Shown here piece after piece: positions 25,874 through 38,419 of a stretch of DNA of 64,000 nt (positions within the stretch are counted from its first letter, which is position 1; each line of letters starts with the position of its first letter). Where the stretch lies: positions 55,511,239 to 55,575,238 of the forward strand of contig OV884012.1 in assembly GCA_930367205.1 (NCBI GenBank), given 5' to 3'. This stretch comes from Acanthosoma haemorrhoidale (lineage: Eukaryota > Arthropoda > Insecta > Hemiptera > Acanthosomatidae). Under the pieces are notes generated by a model. The model had not been told where the DNA came from. It saw nothing but the letters and a program-made list of their open reading frames with translations, and ran no database searches. The position numbers and the translations under genes were made by a program.

Positions 25874-26207
25874 TCAAAGGCCACTGGTCTGTCATTGGTT
25901 ACAACAACGAGTCCCATGATTGGGTACTAATGAAGGAAGCCCCAACTATAAATAGACCCGAGTTTTTGCCTGTAAATAATTCTCACAACGTATCTCTAAC
26001 TGATGACTTGTGGCTGCACTGATGTTCAAAACTTGGCCTTCTCATTTACGAAAACCTCTGGACCTCTCTTCTTAACCTCACTATAGTCCGGCCTTGTCAG
26101 ACCCCACAGACCCACACTCTCCTGGTGGGATTCTCTGCCTTCGCCTCGCTAAAACTAGCTGCTCCTTGGGAGAGACCTCTCCCTCGCCAGTCTGCCTCTC
26201 TTCGGTT

Positions 26208-26328
26208 CACACTCGCCTTTGGGATTCGGACGGATCTCGCCTACCTTCAGATACCGAGTGTGAATTTGTGGTCATTCCAAGACCACACAAACTACCTACA
26301 CTACCTACCCTATACCTCTTTTCCTGAA
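26208..26328 (+). repeat. LTR segment forming the second arm of the inverted repeat
   Basis: This is the original orientation of the block. It is present at the equivalent place in the other solo LTRs (the CTTTGGGATCCGG...ACCACATAAACT region), so 25,753-25,873 is the added copy. Confidence 0.88.
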
Positions 26329-26485
26329 CATAGTGCATTGTTGGGGTACATACCTATCAAATATAGAGTCAAATAGTAAGACCCGTCATGAAAAAATTGT
26401 CCAGGTCATAGCCTAATCAACCTTCACTTCGTCACCAGAGGTGACGCCTAGGATAACTAGGCACCCCCCTCGTGACGACCCGACA

Positions 26486-29400
26486 GTATAATATAGATGG
26501 TTTCAAAAAACGTTAGGTACTGAAGTTCAGGTTGTTTGTAGACGTTTTCCCACTACCGATTGTACCACGGGGGACGGTACACGTTAAACATAAATCAGTT
26601 AGAAAGATAATTTGAATCATAAGAGGAGTTTCCAGTTTGAACTACTTAACACTACTTTTGAATTTTCGACTAATAACTCTGACTTCATACATAAAAAGTG
26701 TAATAAATATCCTTTGATCAGTTCTGCTCACGCTAGCACTTTTTATCTATTATTTCATTCAAGAATAAAAAATTAGCAAAAATGGCTATCAAGACAATAT
26801 CATTCTTAAATTTTGTTGGGATAAATAAACAGGTCACAACGAAATGATGTTGACCACATGGACATGGGAGGTCCAGATAGCCAACTTGGCCCAGATAAGA
26901 CGACTGGTGCAATATTCCACTCGAACGAGCCCCTAATCGGAATCACATCACTCATTCACGACCGCAACCGTACATCAAGTGTGGGCAGCAACTGGTAAAT
27001 CAGGGATTCCTAATTAACGTCACATCAATGCACTAACGTGTTCGTGGATTGCACATTATAATTGCATCTGGGTAAATCATTATTCGTATGGTGTATTAAC
27101 TATATAAGAACATTTTAATATCTTGTTCTACTTGTATATTTCCATTACGTTTACTCTGTTTAATATCTAAAACTTTTAGATAAGTACTTCTTGTTTTGTA
27201 GTGTTAGAAAGTTTATTTATTTTTGTCACCTCTTTCCTAACGCATTGGCCTGTAAGCATATTTATAAAAGTTAATAATCATTACACTATTATACAGTATG
27301 TCTCTCTAAGTCTTGCATACATTTAAGATTATCTTAGTAGCTCTTCAAACATAGTGAAAGATTTATCTCCAATTTTCTCAGGTCTTGTGACTTGGTGTGA
27401 CCTGCCATCACTTGATCTCAGAGTTATGCAAATCTAATTTTAAATAACAAACAATGAATGAATAAAATGCATTTATTTGACGAATAATTCCCATTAGAAT
27501 AATGGGGGTATTATTTTATTATTGAAATATAGAATAATAATTTTTGTACGTTGATTTTTAAACATAATTCAAACCATTGGAATGATTTAAATTACAAATA
27601 TTATTTTTAGCAGTAATTACTCAAGCAGAATTAAAGCAGAAATTTTTTTTATGATAAATATTGCAATCACTGCGTGAACATCTGTTCAGGACTCCAGTAG
27701 TTTCATCTTGAAATTATATTTTGAATATGTTTTTGACTTGATTAGAACTTATCACATTATTTACTGTAATAAAATTTATTTTCTATAAAACATATTTATT
27801 AATTTATCATTTGTTTTTCTGTATTGTATTTACTTCCCTTTTTCTGGAAAAACAAATGAAATAACGAATAAAAAAAAATCGAATGACATCAAATAAAGGA
27901 GCGAACAAGTTAAAACACAAATAAAAAGTAATAAATAAATTATTTATTCTCGAAAAAAACAGTATTTGAATAATGCCGGCTCTGCATCATCCAGGTCAGC
28001 TGTGGAATGTTTATTAAGGTGTTTCGACTTCGTTTGAGGCAAGAATGAGAGACAATCAAAGTTATTAGTGGATGAGGTTTTGGCGTTATGTGCACGTACG
28101 CAACAGCTCCTAGTGTGAAAAGAGTAAAGAGGCTATAACATGTTGCAGACATATATGGTTTGTGGAAACGTCGTACACTAGTAAATATGATGAAAAGCTA
28201 ATCAAACATCATCGACTACGGAGAATTTCCCAACAAATATTGCAGTCAAATCTAAATTCACAGCTAACTACGAACACCTAGTCCAATAAATATATTTAAT
28301 AATCGCGCATATCATTTATCGATTCATGGCATATAAATGTAAATTTCATTTATTATATTCACTCAACCATATGAATGAACCATAAAAAAAAATTGAAATA
28401 AGAAAGATTATTAGGAGGAACTCATATGGAATATCTCAAATTTATAATTTTTCATCTTAATCCCTCAGAAGTTTCAGTATGGAGCAAGAATAATCTTTCT
28501 TATTCAGAGGTAGGGGTTATAAGCCCTCATTTGAGGCTACCTGAAATAATCCGGGACTTTACCCCTTCTGAAACAGACAGGCCAGCTTATTGTTAGCAGG
28601 AGTTCGCTATTTCCTACCTGTCTCGTCTAGCTGAATTCTCAATGTCACTGATTGGTCAAGAATAGTATCAATAATAAATACCAGTGTAAGTCTTGCTCCT
28701 GCATTTTTGAACAAATGTTCATATGGCTATTAATACTATATTAGTTAATGCATTAATACGGTTTAGTGCAAGAGAAACGAACCCGAAAAATAGATAAGAA
28801 TTAATAAAATAATTTGGGATGTATATCAAAAACGTCGGTGTTCTTGCAGAAACAATAGTTCCTTAATCTATCAGTATCATAAATCATATCTATCGGATTT
28901 AGGATGTTATTTTCATTTATATTTTTACTTTATTAAAAATAGCTTTTAATTTGTGATCTCTGGATATACAGTATACATTTTCAACTTGTCTTAGGGTTAA
29001 TAAGTATGTTAGTAGTAATTAAATATCATTTAAATTTAGCAGTACCGGTTGGGGAACAAATAAATTATAAGGTTAACCAATAGCACATGGATAAAGCATT
29101 ACTTCTAGTGGATCATATATTAGTTTGTCTGGTAATACAATTTGTATAATAAGTGATAATTTCAAAAATTACTCTAGTCAAAGTTAACTGGTTTCTGTGA
29201 CAGGACAGGGAGTCCTGTAACGGTGGGAAAATAACGTCAGGCTTTAGCTCTTCAGAGAGGCGGGGGTCAATTATGAGGCTTTGGTTGACATTAACAAAGC
29301 TGCTGTTGGACTTATACTGATTTTATGTCGTTGCAGCCTCACTTGTTGTAATTTCTGTTACAAAGTAGGTTTTCAGTTACCAGCTAGCAGGATTGCAAAT

Positions 29401-30225
29401 ACGAGATCGATACATTGTGTATAAATTATCTTATTTCCACCATGGAGGGTAGCAGAATATCTCACACTTTCTGTGTCACCACATTTACAGTGAATGATAG
29501 GTTGTTTTTACTCACAGGGTGTAATCACTTTCGATTGATTGAGAAACAATTGAAATAACCTTTAGTTCACATGAATTTAACCTTGAGATTTAAATTTACA
29601 AAGTATAGCATTGTGAAATGCAGCCTGTGCTACGTAATTCATTTTTTTTTTTAATAGAAAGATATGAATCTGAATTATTGATTAGCCCATTGACTAAAGA
29701 TAAATGATACATTAACCGGACTCCATAATAATTCCATTACACTTTCTGAAAAGTTGGTGGGATTCAAATTAACTAGTTAATCAATCCATAGAACAGTTGC
29801 ATTGTCAATTTTCTGTCCAATATACCATATTTTCTATGCCGATACTCGTCACCAGTTACTCACTAAATCATGAATTAGCAAATTCGTATTATTATCTCCA
29901 AATTAAAATGCCATTAAATTGACATCAAGAAAATTTACTCATAATTGAATTATAAAGCCTTATCACATCTTACTTGATAGTTAACAAAGAAACTCCTCCT
30001 TGTCAGCTCTCAATGTTTCCGGGTCGGCGCAACATGCAGTAGTACCAAAGCCCAATGGTCAAGAAAACCAGAGATTCCAGATCTGTTTTCAAACATAAAA
30101 TACATACTATTAGATGGATGTTAATTTTTAAATAGTGCAATTTGGTGTTTAAGTTCAGCCTTAGTATGATGTGTTCCGTGTATATGTACATTATCTCAAA
30201 ATACACCAGTAACGATTAAATAAGT
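26486..30225. other. No gene recognised
   Basis: Mostly AT-rich. The block at about 26,840-27,060 is markedly less AT-rich and non-repetitive within the window, as is about 29,195-29,420. Either could be a conserved noncoding element or an unrecognised old repeat. No coding frame or transposon motif was seen. Confidence 0.45.
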
Positions 30226-30877
30226 TGTTGGGCCAACTTCTTCACTACAAATAAAAAGAAGTTCCCCTCTTCTCGGGCCAGAAAATATCCACTCTCACTT
30301 TCTCTCTGCACTGGCAATTGCTGCTCTACTCGAATCATGGCTTTCTTATTCAACTACCTCTGCGTTTCTCTTTTTTAACCTCGCTATGTTTTAGTCCGGC
30401 GTTGTCAGACCACATACCTTCCTAGTGGGATTCTCTGCCTTTGTCTCGCTAAAACTAGCATCTACTTGGAAGAGACTTCTTCTACTGGAGCCCTACAAAC
30501 TTTACCTAGTAGCGTCTCCCCCAGCGATCCAGTCTGCCTCTCTTTGGTTTACACTAGTATTTGGGATCCGGACGGTTTTCGCATACCCATAGATACCGAA
30601 TGTGAATTCGTGGTCATTCCGAGACCACATAAACTATAATACCTACCCTGTTCCTCTTCTCCAGAACATATTGCACTGTAGGGGCACACCTTCTTAAGAT
30701 CTTGTGGAATCAGATCTATACGAATAAAGCTGCCCACCGACTAGGCCACCAGCAAAGGTCAAAGGCCACAGGTCCACTCATTTTATATCTTTCTTGATGA
30801 TGATTGACCCGGGCAGTGGCCGGGTTGTAGAGACCTAGCCTACAGTGGGCATCCTACCCCCAGGGGGCGACCCGACA
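30226..30877 (+). repeat. Solo LTR (TGTTG type), 652 bp
   Basis: Starts TGTTGGGCCAACTTCTTCAC and ends GGGGGCGACCCGACA. It is flanked by TAAGT at 30,221-30,225 and 30,878-30,882. Its 5' third differs from the TGTAG-type copies but matches 13,340 (outer LTR) and 13,072 (minus). From TTTTAGTCCGG onward it is shared with both types. It is the cleanest TGTTG-type copy in the window. Confidence 0.92.
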
Positions 30878-33800
30878 TAAGTATTATTTTGAAGGTTTTT
30901 GAGTTTTTTGAGAGTGCATCAAGCCATACATCCACAATAAAATATTTTGCAAGTATATGTTTTAGACAATTGTTTTAGAAAATTATGGTCTATTATTTTT
31001 TAACAGTTGTAGGATATAAACTTATAGTGGTACCTTAAAAATTAAATCCTCACTGGCATAAATAATGCCATATAACATGGAAAAGCCAATCCGCAATGCC
31101 AAGCCAATGTTATTGGAAATCGCAAGTGCCAACTTTTATCAGGACGTTCCTGAGATGGCCGCTTGTGTCTAATTGGTTATTGAAAATTAAACCAAGGCAC
31201 GTCGTTACAGCTTAATTGGTTTCGTCGGCTTATTTCAGAGTTAAGAGTTAGAAATGGAGTTTTAAGCAATTTGTTTACGAATGATTTAATTCAAAAGTAC
31301 TCGGACGAAATAGATCTTGATTATAGATGTGGAAGTGGCTTTGGGAACTGTTTGCGGAAGATGCTGAGTTGGTCCGAAAAAAATACCCTCTCAAAACATT
31401 AAATGACTCCCTCTAGCTTATGACATTGTATTTAAATTAAGTAACCTGTTATTCCGAGACCGTTTCTTAACTAGTTTTTGAATTGGTTTAACTTTTGTTT
31501 TTTATGGCTAGTAAGGTCTCATGTCTCCCTAATTTCGCGATAGCCAAAGGATACTTTATCATTAGGTTGGTTTTACCAAGGCAAGTTTTTGGCAAGGCCA
31601 ACTGGTAGAATGCAGGATATTGTGGTTGCTTAGTGTTTCTTTATATTACGAAAATTATTCATATCTTAAAGTAGTACTAATGACACGCCACGCCCCATAA
31701 TTTAAGCCCTGATATTCTTTTATGTTTGTATTAAGTGAGAAGAAAAATATACTTTTTTCTGGTTTTGGTGTATATATGTGAGCGGTATTATCCATACCCT
31801 CCCACATTTGCATGGGATATTAAGGCAGCCTCTTTATTCTTTTTTCCTCTTATATAAATCTAAAGAGGGGTTTAAATGAATCCCGGCTACTTTAATACAG
31901 TTGATGTTATATTGCAAGATTCTTCTCGTGAAAGGGGTGAATTCTTCCGCTTGATCCCGTTTATTTAAGAGAGAGGCATTGGGAGGGGGGGGGGTCTTTT
32001 AAATCATTTTCCAGATTATAATTTCTTTCTCATAGCATTTTTAAGATGCTTTAACAAGTTCTTTTATATCCCTTTGGAGAATTCCTTATCTGTAAGAATA
32101 ACTCTTTTCAAATCAAAGAATAATGAAGATAATTAATTTCGCAGGGTTCATTGTGTCTAAAGCCATTCTCACTGATAATTTTCTCTTGCTAATACATACA
32201 TTTGAATTACAAAAAAGTAGCTTTTCAATTTCCATTAAAGTTTCTTCTATCGATAAGTGAAACGGCACCATAGTTTGAATAGGTAATTAGAAAATAATCT
32301 ACAATATCATTTCTATATATATTTCTCAGAATAAATGATATGTTATAAAACGAATGAGATGAATAACATAACTAAGAATTTCCATTTTAGAAATGAACGA
32401 CTGGGAAAGCAGCACAAAAAATCGCAGTGATTTACTAGAACAAAGGTTTTGTTTTTACCAACACAATGGAATAAAGAAAAAAACATAATTACCAGAGAGA
32501 CTTCAGGAAGAGTATTATCGACTATTTAACGATCAGCATTATGATTTACCATCATTAAATCATAGGAGCCTTTACTCATTGAAAAATGATAAGCTGAACA
32601 GAAATAAATTTAAGGAATCTGAAAATTGTAATTGATATTTAAAAAAGATTTCTTTCTCTAAAGAATACAATGCCATCTCAGAGAACACAGCGAAAAACGA
32701 ATCAACGTTGTGAGATGCAGATGATGGCAAATCAGATAAAAACTGGAATCAGTTTTGCCATCGAGGGAAACGATAAAACTTTTAACGTTTAAATTTCTTT
32801 TCACGGTTTATTTTAAGAAAAAAGAAGTGGTGAAATTAAACTTATATTAAAGGTTTTAAATCATAATCAATGGACGGTGATGTATAAATAGCTATGCTTG
32901 GGTTTTTCGTAGAAAGCTTAGGATAATCCTTGTACTTTGGTTGGATAGGTTGGTGTCTACCCAACCCACCTTTGTCTTGGTTGTTCTCCAAGTAGTTTGT
33001 TCAAATGGTAAAGGCGATCTGTAGTTCTTTTTTTTTTGGGGGGGGGGAGTGGTGGATGGGGGATGCTAAAAAGTTAATGTGCATACAAATTTTGAATTTT
33101 GAGAAACCTGATGATAGGTCATCCTAGGATCACGAATTGGGAATTCAGAAGATCGGGCCGCCCCTGAAAGAACTTAACCGGCTAAGGTGGGACCAAGAGG
33201 TTTGTCTGCGTTAGCAATAGATAACAACGAATTTGCTTACACAGACATCAGATCGTTGGTAGGTAATAAAGGGAAATTAAGGAATCTGCTGGTTATATCA
33301 CGGAGCAAATCCTGTTAATGCTCGTAAATATGTTCTTGTTGCGTTGCTACCTAAGAATAATATTTAAAATATGTCATTTGTAGTGGCTGGAAACAAACTT
33401 TTGAGCCCAGAAAGATTAATCTCATTGCCTTAACTACTGTCATATCACAGATTTGACGTATATACGTACAAAATGAGACACGTAAAAATGAACCTGCTAT
33501 AGTTGTGTCATAAGAATAAATATGTGCTAAGTTTTGTGATTTACTCAATCATCAAATCATCAAATTAGCTATTTATTCATGGAAACGTTTTTTATTCAAA
33601 ACTACCCAGCTCAATTAGACAATTCATTCGGTTTTCCGATCGCTTTTATTACACTCATAGATTGTTTTTTTTTAATTTGAATTGTAAAAAAAAGGCCAAA
33701 ATTACAAAATCATTTTGTTCACCTATGAAATATTGAAATATATTTTATTATTCTCTGATTAAATAGTTGATTACTATCATAGTAACATTTTTTGCTGATG

Positions 33801-35960
33801 TATTTAGTAGGATATAAAACAAATGATTTTGAGAAAGTGATTAATGATATGTAGTTTATGTTTTTTTATTGAACGTTTATTGAATAAGGAAATCAAAACA
33901 GCTATTTAAATCATATTCACTGCATTAAAATTAAGGACATCATGTACGCATTTATGTTAAAGAAGAATTGGGTATCATAGTTTCATTAAATGAAACTAAA
34001 CATACAAAGTATCATCTATATAGATTGAGTTAGTTTCATTTGATGGTCCATGATACTAGCAATAATCCCATTTCCATGATAAAATACAGAGTGTCACAAT
34101 CAATAGCTCGATAATATTCAATCTTATAGAATTGAGTACGCTACCAAATTAAACTCTTCGTTTTCTTGATTACTAGTGTGTAATTTTATTTGTCTTGTTT
34201 TTATAAAATGTCATTACACTACCTCATTAAACAAGTAATCCTATAAAAATTAATTAGTGACATCAAACATTAAATTACAGTGTAATGAAAAAAACATTGC
34301 TCCTTTCGTATCGCTTGGGGTATCTAGTCAAAGATCTAAACGTCAATTTTATGTATAATCTGTTGGTTGCTAAAAAAATCAATGACTTTTTTAAATATTT
34401 TTATGAAACAGCTATTACTAATCGACCGCTATTTCAATAGGTAGTTATGGATGGTAATGTAGTTTCGCCCAATTGCAATAAATATTGGCTGGAATTTAAT
34501 AAAACGCAATCTGTTCTATATTCTGTCGCAAATCTTAACAGAGCACAGAAAGGAATGAACGTGCGCCCACTTGTTTCTGTTTAGTTGCGGTAGTTGCTGA
34601 GAGAGAAGTACATCTTTTTTTAAGTGCATTCATATTTTAATAATAATTTTCGAAAATGAATTGTTGGATGATAATCTTCTGAATTGTTTTTTGTATATAG
34701 AAAATTAATATTTGAAATTAAAAAAGGTCTGCCATACATAGTTATCGTGAATGCTATAAAAATAGTAGCAGAAACAGAAAAACAGAAGCCTCGTACTAAC
34801 AATGGGTTGTCGTTTGCGTTAGTTTTTATATCGCACGCGCAATATGAAAGCCACAATATATACATACATCTGATTAAAATCAATTTTCATACTGAAACAG
34901 TCGAGAAAATTTAAATAAGTCGCAAATGGTTGGACCGGAATACAATTATGTTCAGCCAATGTGACAGGAAATCGTAGGTGGGTACCTAGTGTTAGGGAAA
35001 CTGTATGTTATATTTTGAACACTTGTATCAATTAAACATGATTCAATAAAACTGCACACTGAAGAAACCTTTTTATATTTTAATTTGTAAAAAAAGAATA
35101 AAACCCCGAATAGAAAAGTATTCTCATTTTTCTCTAAACGTTTTGACATCAGAAACACTTTTTCGAAAAATTTCTTAGCACTACTCGGTGCCCTGTAGCT
35201 GAGGGAATGTTATAGTATACTAGCGAACTCACTGACAACGATACTCTTGAAGTTCTGTGCCGCTGTCCAAACTGTTGACAGTAGTGGTTAGGTCTGCAAG
35301 TTTATCAGCATATAGCGAGCTCCTGCATGTATTATCATTATCAAAGAGGATTAAACAGTTTTAGCTTCCCGTTGTTATTTTTTTCTCAGCTTATTTTGCA
35401 TTAATTTGGTGCATACATAAATTTCATCACTTACTGTTTTTAAAAATGGTAACTAACGCTTGTTACAAAATATCTGCAGTTATTATTGTTGAATGTGACT
35501 AACTTGTCTTCTCATACCCCATTGAAGAAACAAGATTCTTCGAGCCAGATTACTAGAATCCTTTTAGAGCCGGAATTCTTAGATGTAGGTTTCTAGGGGA
35601 AGCTTCTGGGCCAAATGTACATGAACATGACTATGAATAAGAATGATACATGAGTATAAATTAACTCTTACGTTCTAATTATAGAAGTGCTTTTCAAACA
35701 AATTGTAATTTTTGAAATAAATATACACCCATTAAAAGAGGATAATTTATAATTGCTTTATGGAAATATTAATTAGTTCTAATAATAGGAGATTGTTTAT
35801 TGAGTAATTAAATTCTAAATGGCTGCCCTATATATATGCCATAAATTTAAAATACGAATTATATGTTAATAGATATAAATCCACTATAAGAGGTTCGATA
35901 CTTACTGACTACCATTGGGTCCTTACTCACTACCAATAAAAAAAAGACTTGAGGGACAAG
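30878..35960. other. No gene recognised; one miRNA-like hairpin
   Basis: AT-rich sequence with G runs at about 31,985 and 33,040. The block at 31,060-31,240 is less AT-rich and could be a conserved noncoding element. A long imperfect inverted repeat lies at 33,972-34,056 (listed separately). Frames at 34,620-34,914 on both strands overlap each other and carry no known motif. Confidence 0.45.
33972..34056 (+). ncRNA. Candidate hairpin, miRNA-precursor-like
   Basis: The arms 33,972-33,999 and 34,030-34,056 pair over about 25 positions. The outer part is seven pairs (GTATCAT with ATGATAC). After an A-C mismatch, one G-C pair and a small internal loop, about 17 pairs follow, including two G-U pairs, ending in a 30-nt terminal loop. 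Size and shape fit an animal pre-miRNA. The left arm is also palindromic by itself (AGTTTCATTAAATGAAACT), so other folds compete and a decayed transposon palindrome is as likely. I do not recognise a known miRNA seed. Confidence 0.25.
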
Positions 35961-35984
35961 CAATGTAACCCTTAGTGACGCCGA

Positions 35985-36573
35985 GGAGCAAAAGTTGTGA
36001 ACTCTCTTACAGCACAAATTCGTGGCTTGATGAGGAATTGGAAGACGGCAACGTGGCACGAACGGCTTCGTGGCTTATATGGTGATTTCCGTAAGTTTTG
36101 GAAGCTCCTAAAGAATACTACCAAGAAGGACTCAGGTGTCCGTCTTCATGACGGAGACACCCTGTACACAGCGGAAGAACAGGCTAAAATATTGGCTGAC
36201 CACTATACCGCAGACAACGCTGCTAGGACAGGTAACTACCACGAACCTCAGCAGCTGAGGACAGGTCAGAACTATATGTTTGTCTCCCCGAAGCAGCTCA
36301 AGGTGATTCTTCGCCGGTGTCAGGGAAACCGAGCACCAGGGGGCGACGGGGTATTGCTGAAACAGCTGCCGAGGAGAGGGATTGGCCAACTCGTTAACCT
36401 GTACAAATCATGTATCAGGTTGTGATACTTCCCGACAGCGTGGAAACAAGCTATCTTGCTCCCGCTGCGCAAGCCCACAAAGAGAGGCGACCACCCAGCC
36501 CACTATCGCCCGATCAGTCTTCTCCCTCACATGGGGAAGATTCTCGAAAAGATAATACTTAACTACCTGTAGG
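35985..36573 (+). pseudogene. Jockey-type LINE fragment (between endonuclease and reverse transcriptase)
   Basis: The forward frame reads through RGLMRNWKTATWHERLRGLY, FRKFWKLLKN, NYMFVSPKQLKVILRRCQGN, LPRRGIGQLVNLYKSCIRL, a stop at 36,423, and HYRPISLLPHMGKILEKI. These match the minus-strand LINE at 51.4-52.0 kb block by block, so both belong to one family. The fragment is cut at both ends. It stops abruptly at ILNYL, where a gag fragment of a different element begins. Confidence 0.85.
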
Positions 36574-36576
36574 TAA

Positions 36577-36780
36577 TAAAACTACTAGAAGCTTCATTGG
36601 TAGGAAGAATCTTGCACCGGGTCCTGAATGCGATACAGGGAGATTCATCACAGCCATGGGAAGGACTGAAACCTAGGCTGAAGAAGCTATATGGGGTGGC
36701 CGATGGTCACCGGAAGAAGACGCGTTATTCCTACTACGGGAACAGAGGAAACCGGGACAGGCCAAAGGTGACTTCAAGGA
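36577..36780 (+). pseudogene. Duplicated gag fragment of the adjacent gypsy element
   Basis: These 204 bp match 37,419-37,622 with only about three differences and no indels. It is therefore a recent or gene-converted copy of internal gag sequence, placed upstream of the LTR and primer site of the same element. It is out of any sensible element order and cannot be expressed as gag from here. Its left edge joins the LINE fragment directly. Confidence 0.92.
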
Positions 36781-36805
36781 ATGAATCCATAAAAGATTCA
36801 TAGAC

Positions 36806-37019
36806 GAGTGAACTAACTTATATCAAAACGATATATATATATATATAAGTTAACTAGTAGGAAAGGATTACTGTAAACAATAATAGTGAGTGGGGCTAAT
36901 CCCATCTCACAAAGTATATATAGATGTAAGAAGGAAAAATAAAACAGTCTTTATGGTATACTCAGCCGTGCTTGATTTCACCCAACCTTTTTTGGGTTAT
37001 GTTGCTCGTTCGATTTAAG
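36806..37019 (+). repeat. 5' LTR remnant or leader of the gypsy element
   Basis: The region between the gag fragment and the primer site holds TATATATAG at about 36,915 and AATAAA at 36,938-36,943, consistent with the U3-R of an LTR. No second copy is present to define its ends. The start is marked by an inverted repeat (CTAACTTATAT with ATATAAGTTA). Boundaries are approximate. Confidence 0.45.
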
Positions 37020-37037
37020 TGGTGCCGAAACCCGGGA
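37020..37037 (+). promoter_or_regulatory. Primer-binding site matching tRNA-Phe
   Basis: TGGTGCCGAAACCCGGGA is the exact complement of the 3' end of the common animal tRNA-Phe, whose acceptor strand begins GCCGAAA. The site lies about 100 bp upstream of the gag ATG, as expected. Confidence 0.75.
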
Positions 37038-37138
37038 CCTTTAGATTCATACCCTGAGATACAGTCATTGACTTGAGCAATTAGCGGTCTCAGGGGCGGA
37101 GTGTAGATTCGGACGAACCAGGAAAGAAGAGGATCACG

Positions 37139-38170
37139 ATGGCTGAGGACGACTTGGCGAGGCTGAGGAAGGAGTTGACCCAGCTACGCGAGGAGCGCGT
37201 AAAACTCAAACTTCAATTGAGTGAGTCAGCCAAAAATACACAAATAGAATTGGCAAAAATTCGGACACAGAACTGTGCCTTCATACACGATGTAATTGGT
37301 CAATTGGAACCCTTCACGGGAGTGCTGTGCGAATTAGAACATTTCCTAAAAGGAGGAGACCAAATCAAGGAATTGATTCTGACTAGAAAAGAAGCAGGGA
37401 CACTGGCGGACGGGGATGTAAAACTACTAGAAGCTTCATTGGTAGGAAGAATCTTGCACCGGGTCCTGAATGCGATACAGGGAGATTCATCACAGCCATG
37501 GGAAGGACGGAAACCTAGGCTGAAGAAGCTATATGGGGTGGCCGATGGTCACCGGAAGAAGACGCGTTCTTCCTACTACGGGAACAGAGGAAACCGGGAC
37601 AGGCCAAAGGTGACTTCACGGAGAAACTGGTCATGCTCTACAACCGCCTTAATAAGAAAATGGTCGAGGCGTACGGGCAGTCGGAAGCGATAGTGAGGCT
37701 GATTTTCGTCAGGGAAATTATGAAGGTACAATTAAATCAAAACATAGACAGACGAGGGTCACTGGCTAAAGATAAAGACGTATTGGACTGCGCGCACGAG
37801 CTCATTGACGCACAAGAGAGAAGTATGACGCAGCCTAAGAACCTGGAGCCGGACTGGACGGAGGTCAGGAGCTCGAGAAGAGAAGGAAGACCACCGGTAA
37901 TGCAACGTGGCGATCGAACTAGGGGTGCCGGCGCAACACGAAGACCCTTCCGAGCATCAGACGAGTGACCTAGACGAACGGAGAGACGCTGTTACGAGTG
38001 TAACAGGACTGGCCACCTAGCGTCGCAATGCAATTTAACTCTTTGTTACTAGTGCAGTCGTCGGGGACATATCGCACGGGAGTGCCCTAAACGAACCGGC
38101 GAGATCAGGAGGAGAGGACATCGGCCCGAACCTATGGAGGTTAACTGCCAGAGGTGGGACGGCGAGAAGA
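37139..38170 (+). pseudogene. gypsy gag: coiled coil, capsid, two CCHC zinc knuckles
   Basis: The frame opens at an ATG at 37,139 and begins with a coiled-coil segment (LARLRKELTQLREERVKLKL, residues about 5-24). A frameshift near 37,550 moves the capsid part into another frame (TEKLVMLYNRLNKKMVEAYG). That frame stops at 37,966. Just downstream, 37,990-38,090 encodes CYECNRTGHLASQC, a clean CX2CX4HX4C knuckle, and after an in-frame stop a second one ending CSRRGHIARECPK. Zinc knuckles package the element RNA. The frameshift and at least two stops make it non-functional. An internal 204-bp part is duplicated at 36,577. Confidence 0.85.
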
Positions 38171-38419
38171 CGGACCGTCGAGTAGACCGGCAACGTGACA
38201 GCGACGAGTCTTCAGAGGGAGAGAGCGTCCTGTCCGAGCGCAGTGGCCCGGCCTGAGACAAACGTGAGGTAAGTGGGAGGGTCCCTAGGAAAGGGGGGCC
38301 GTTGGGCGCGAAGGTACTAAAGGGTTGGCAGCGGGTGGACTGAGGGTACGGTGATGGGCGGGGCAATCGGGGAGAGATAATACGAATTAACAGCATTTGT
38401 AAAACGAGAAATAATAGGT

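Larger units (their letters stand above)
25444..26485 (+). repeat. Solo LTR (TGTAG type), 1,042 bp, with internal inverted duplication
   Basis: Starts TGTAGCGACCGCTAACTACA and ends CGTGACGACCCGACA. It is flanked by GTATA at 25,439-25,443 and 26,486-26,490. It is 137 bp longer than the copy at 17.7 kb. Two things add length: a (TA)n array at 25,502-25,560 and a 121-nt inverted copy of its own 3' region at 25,753-25,873. No internal element sequence is present. Confidence 0.9.
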
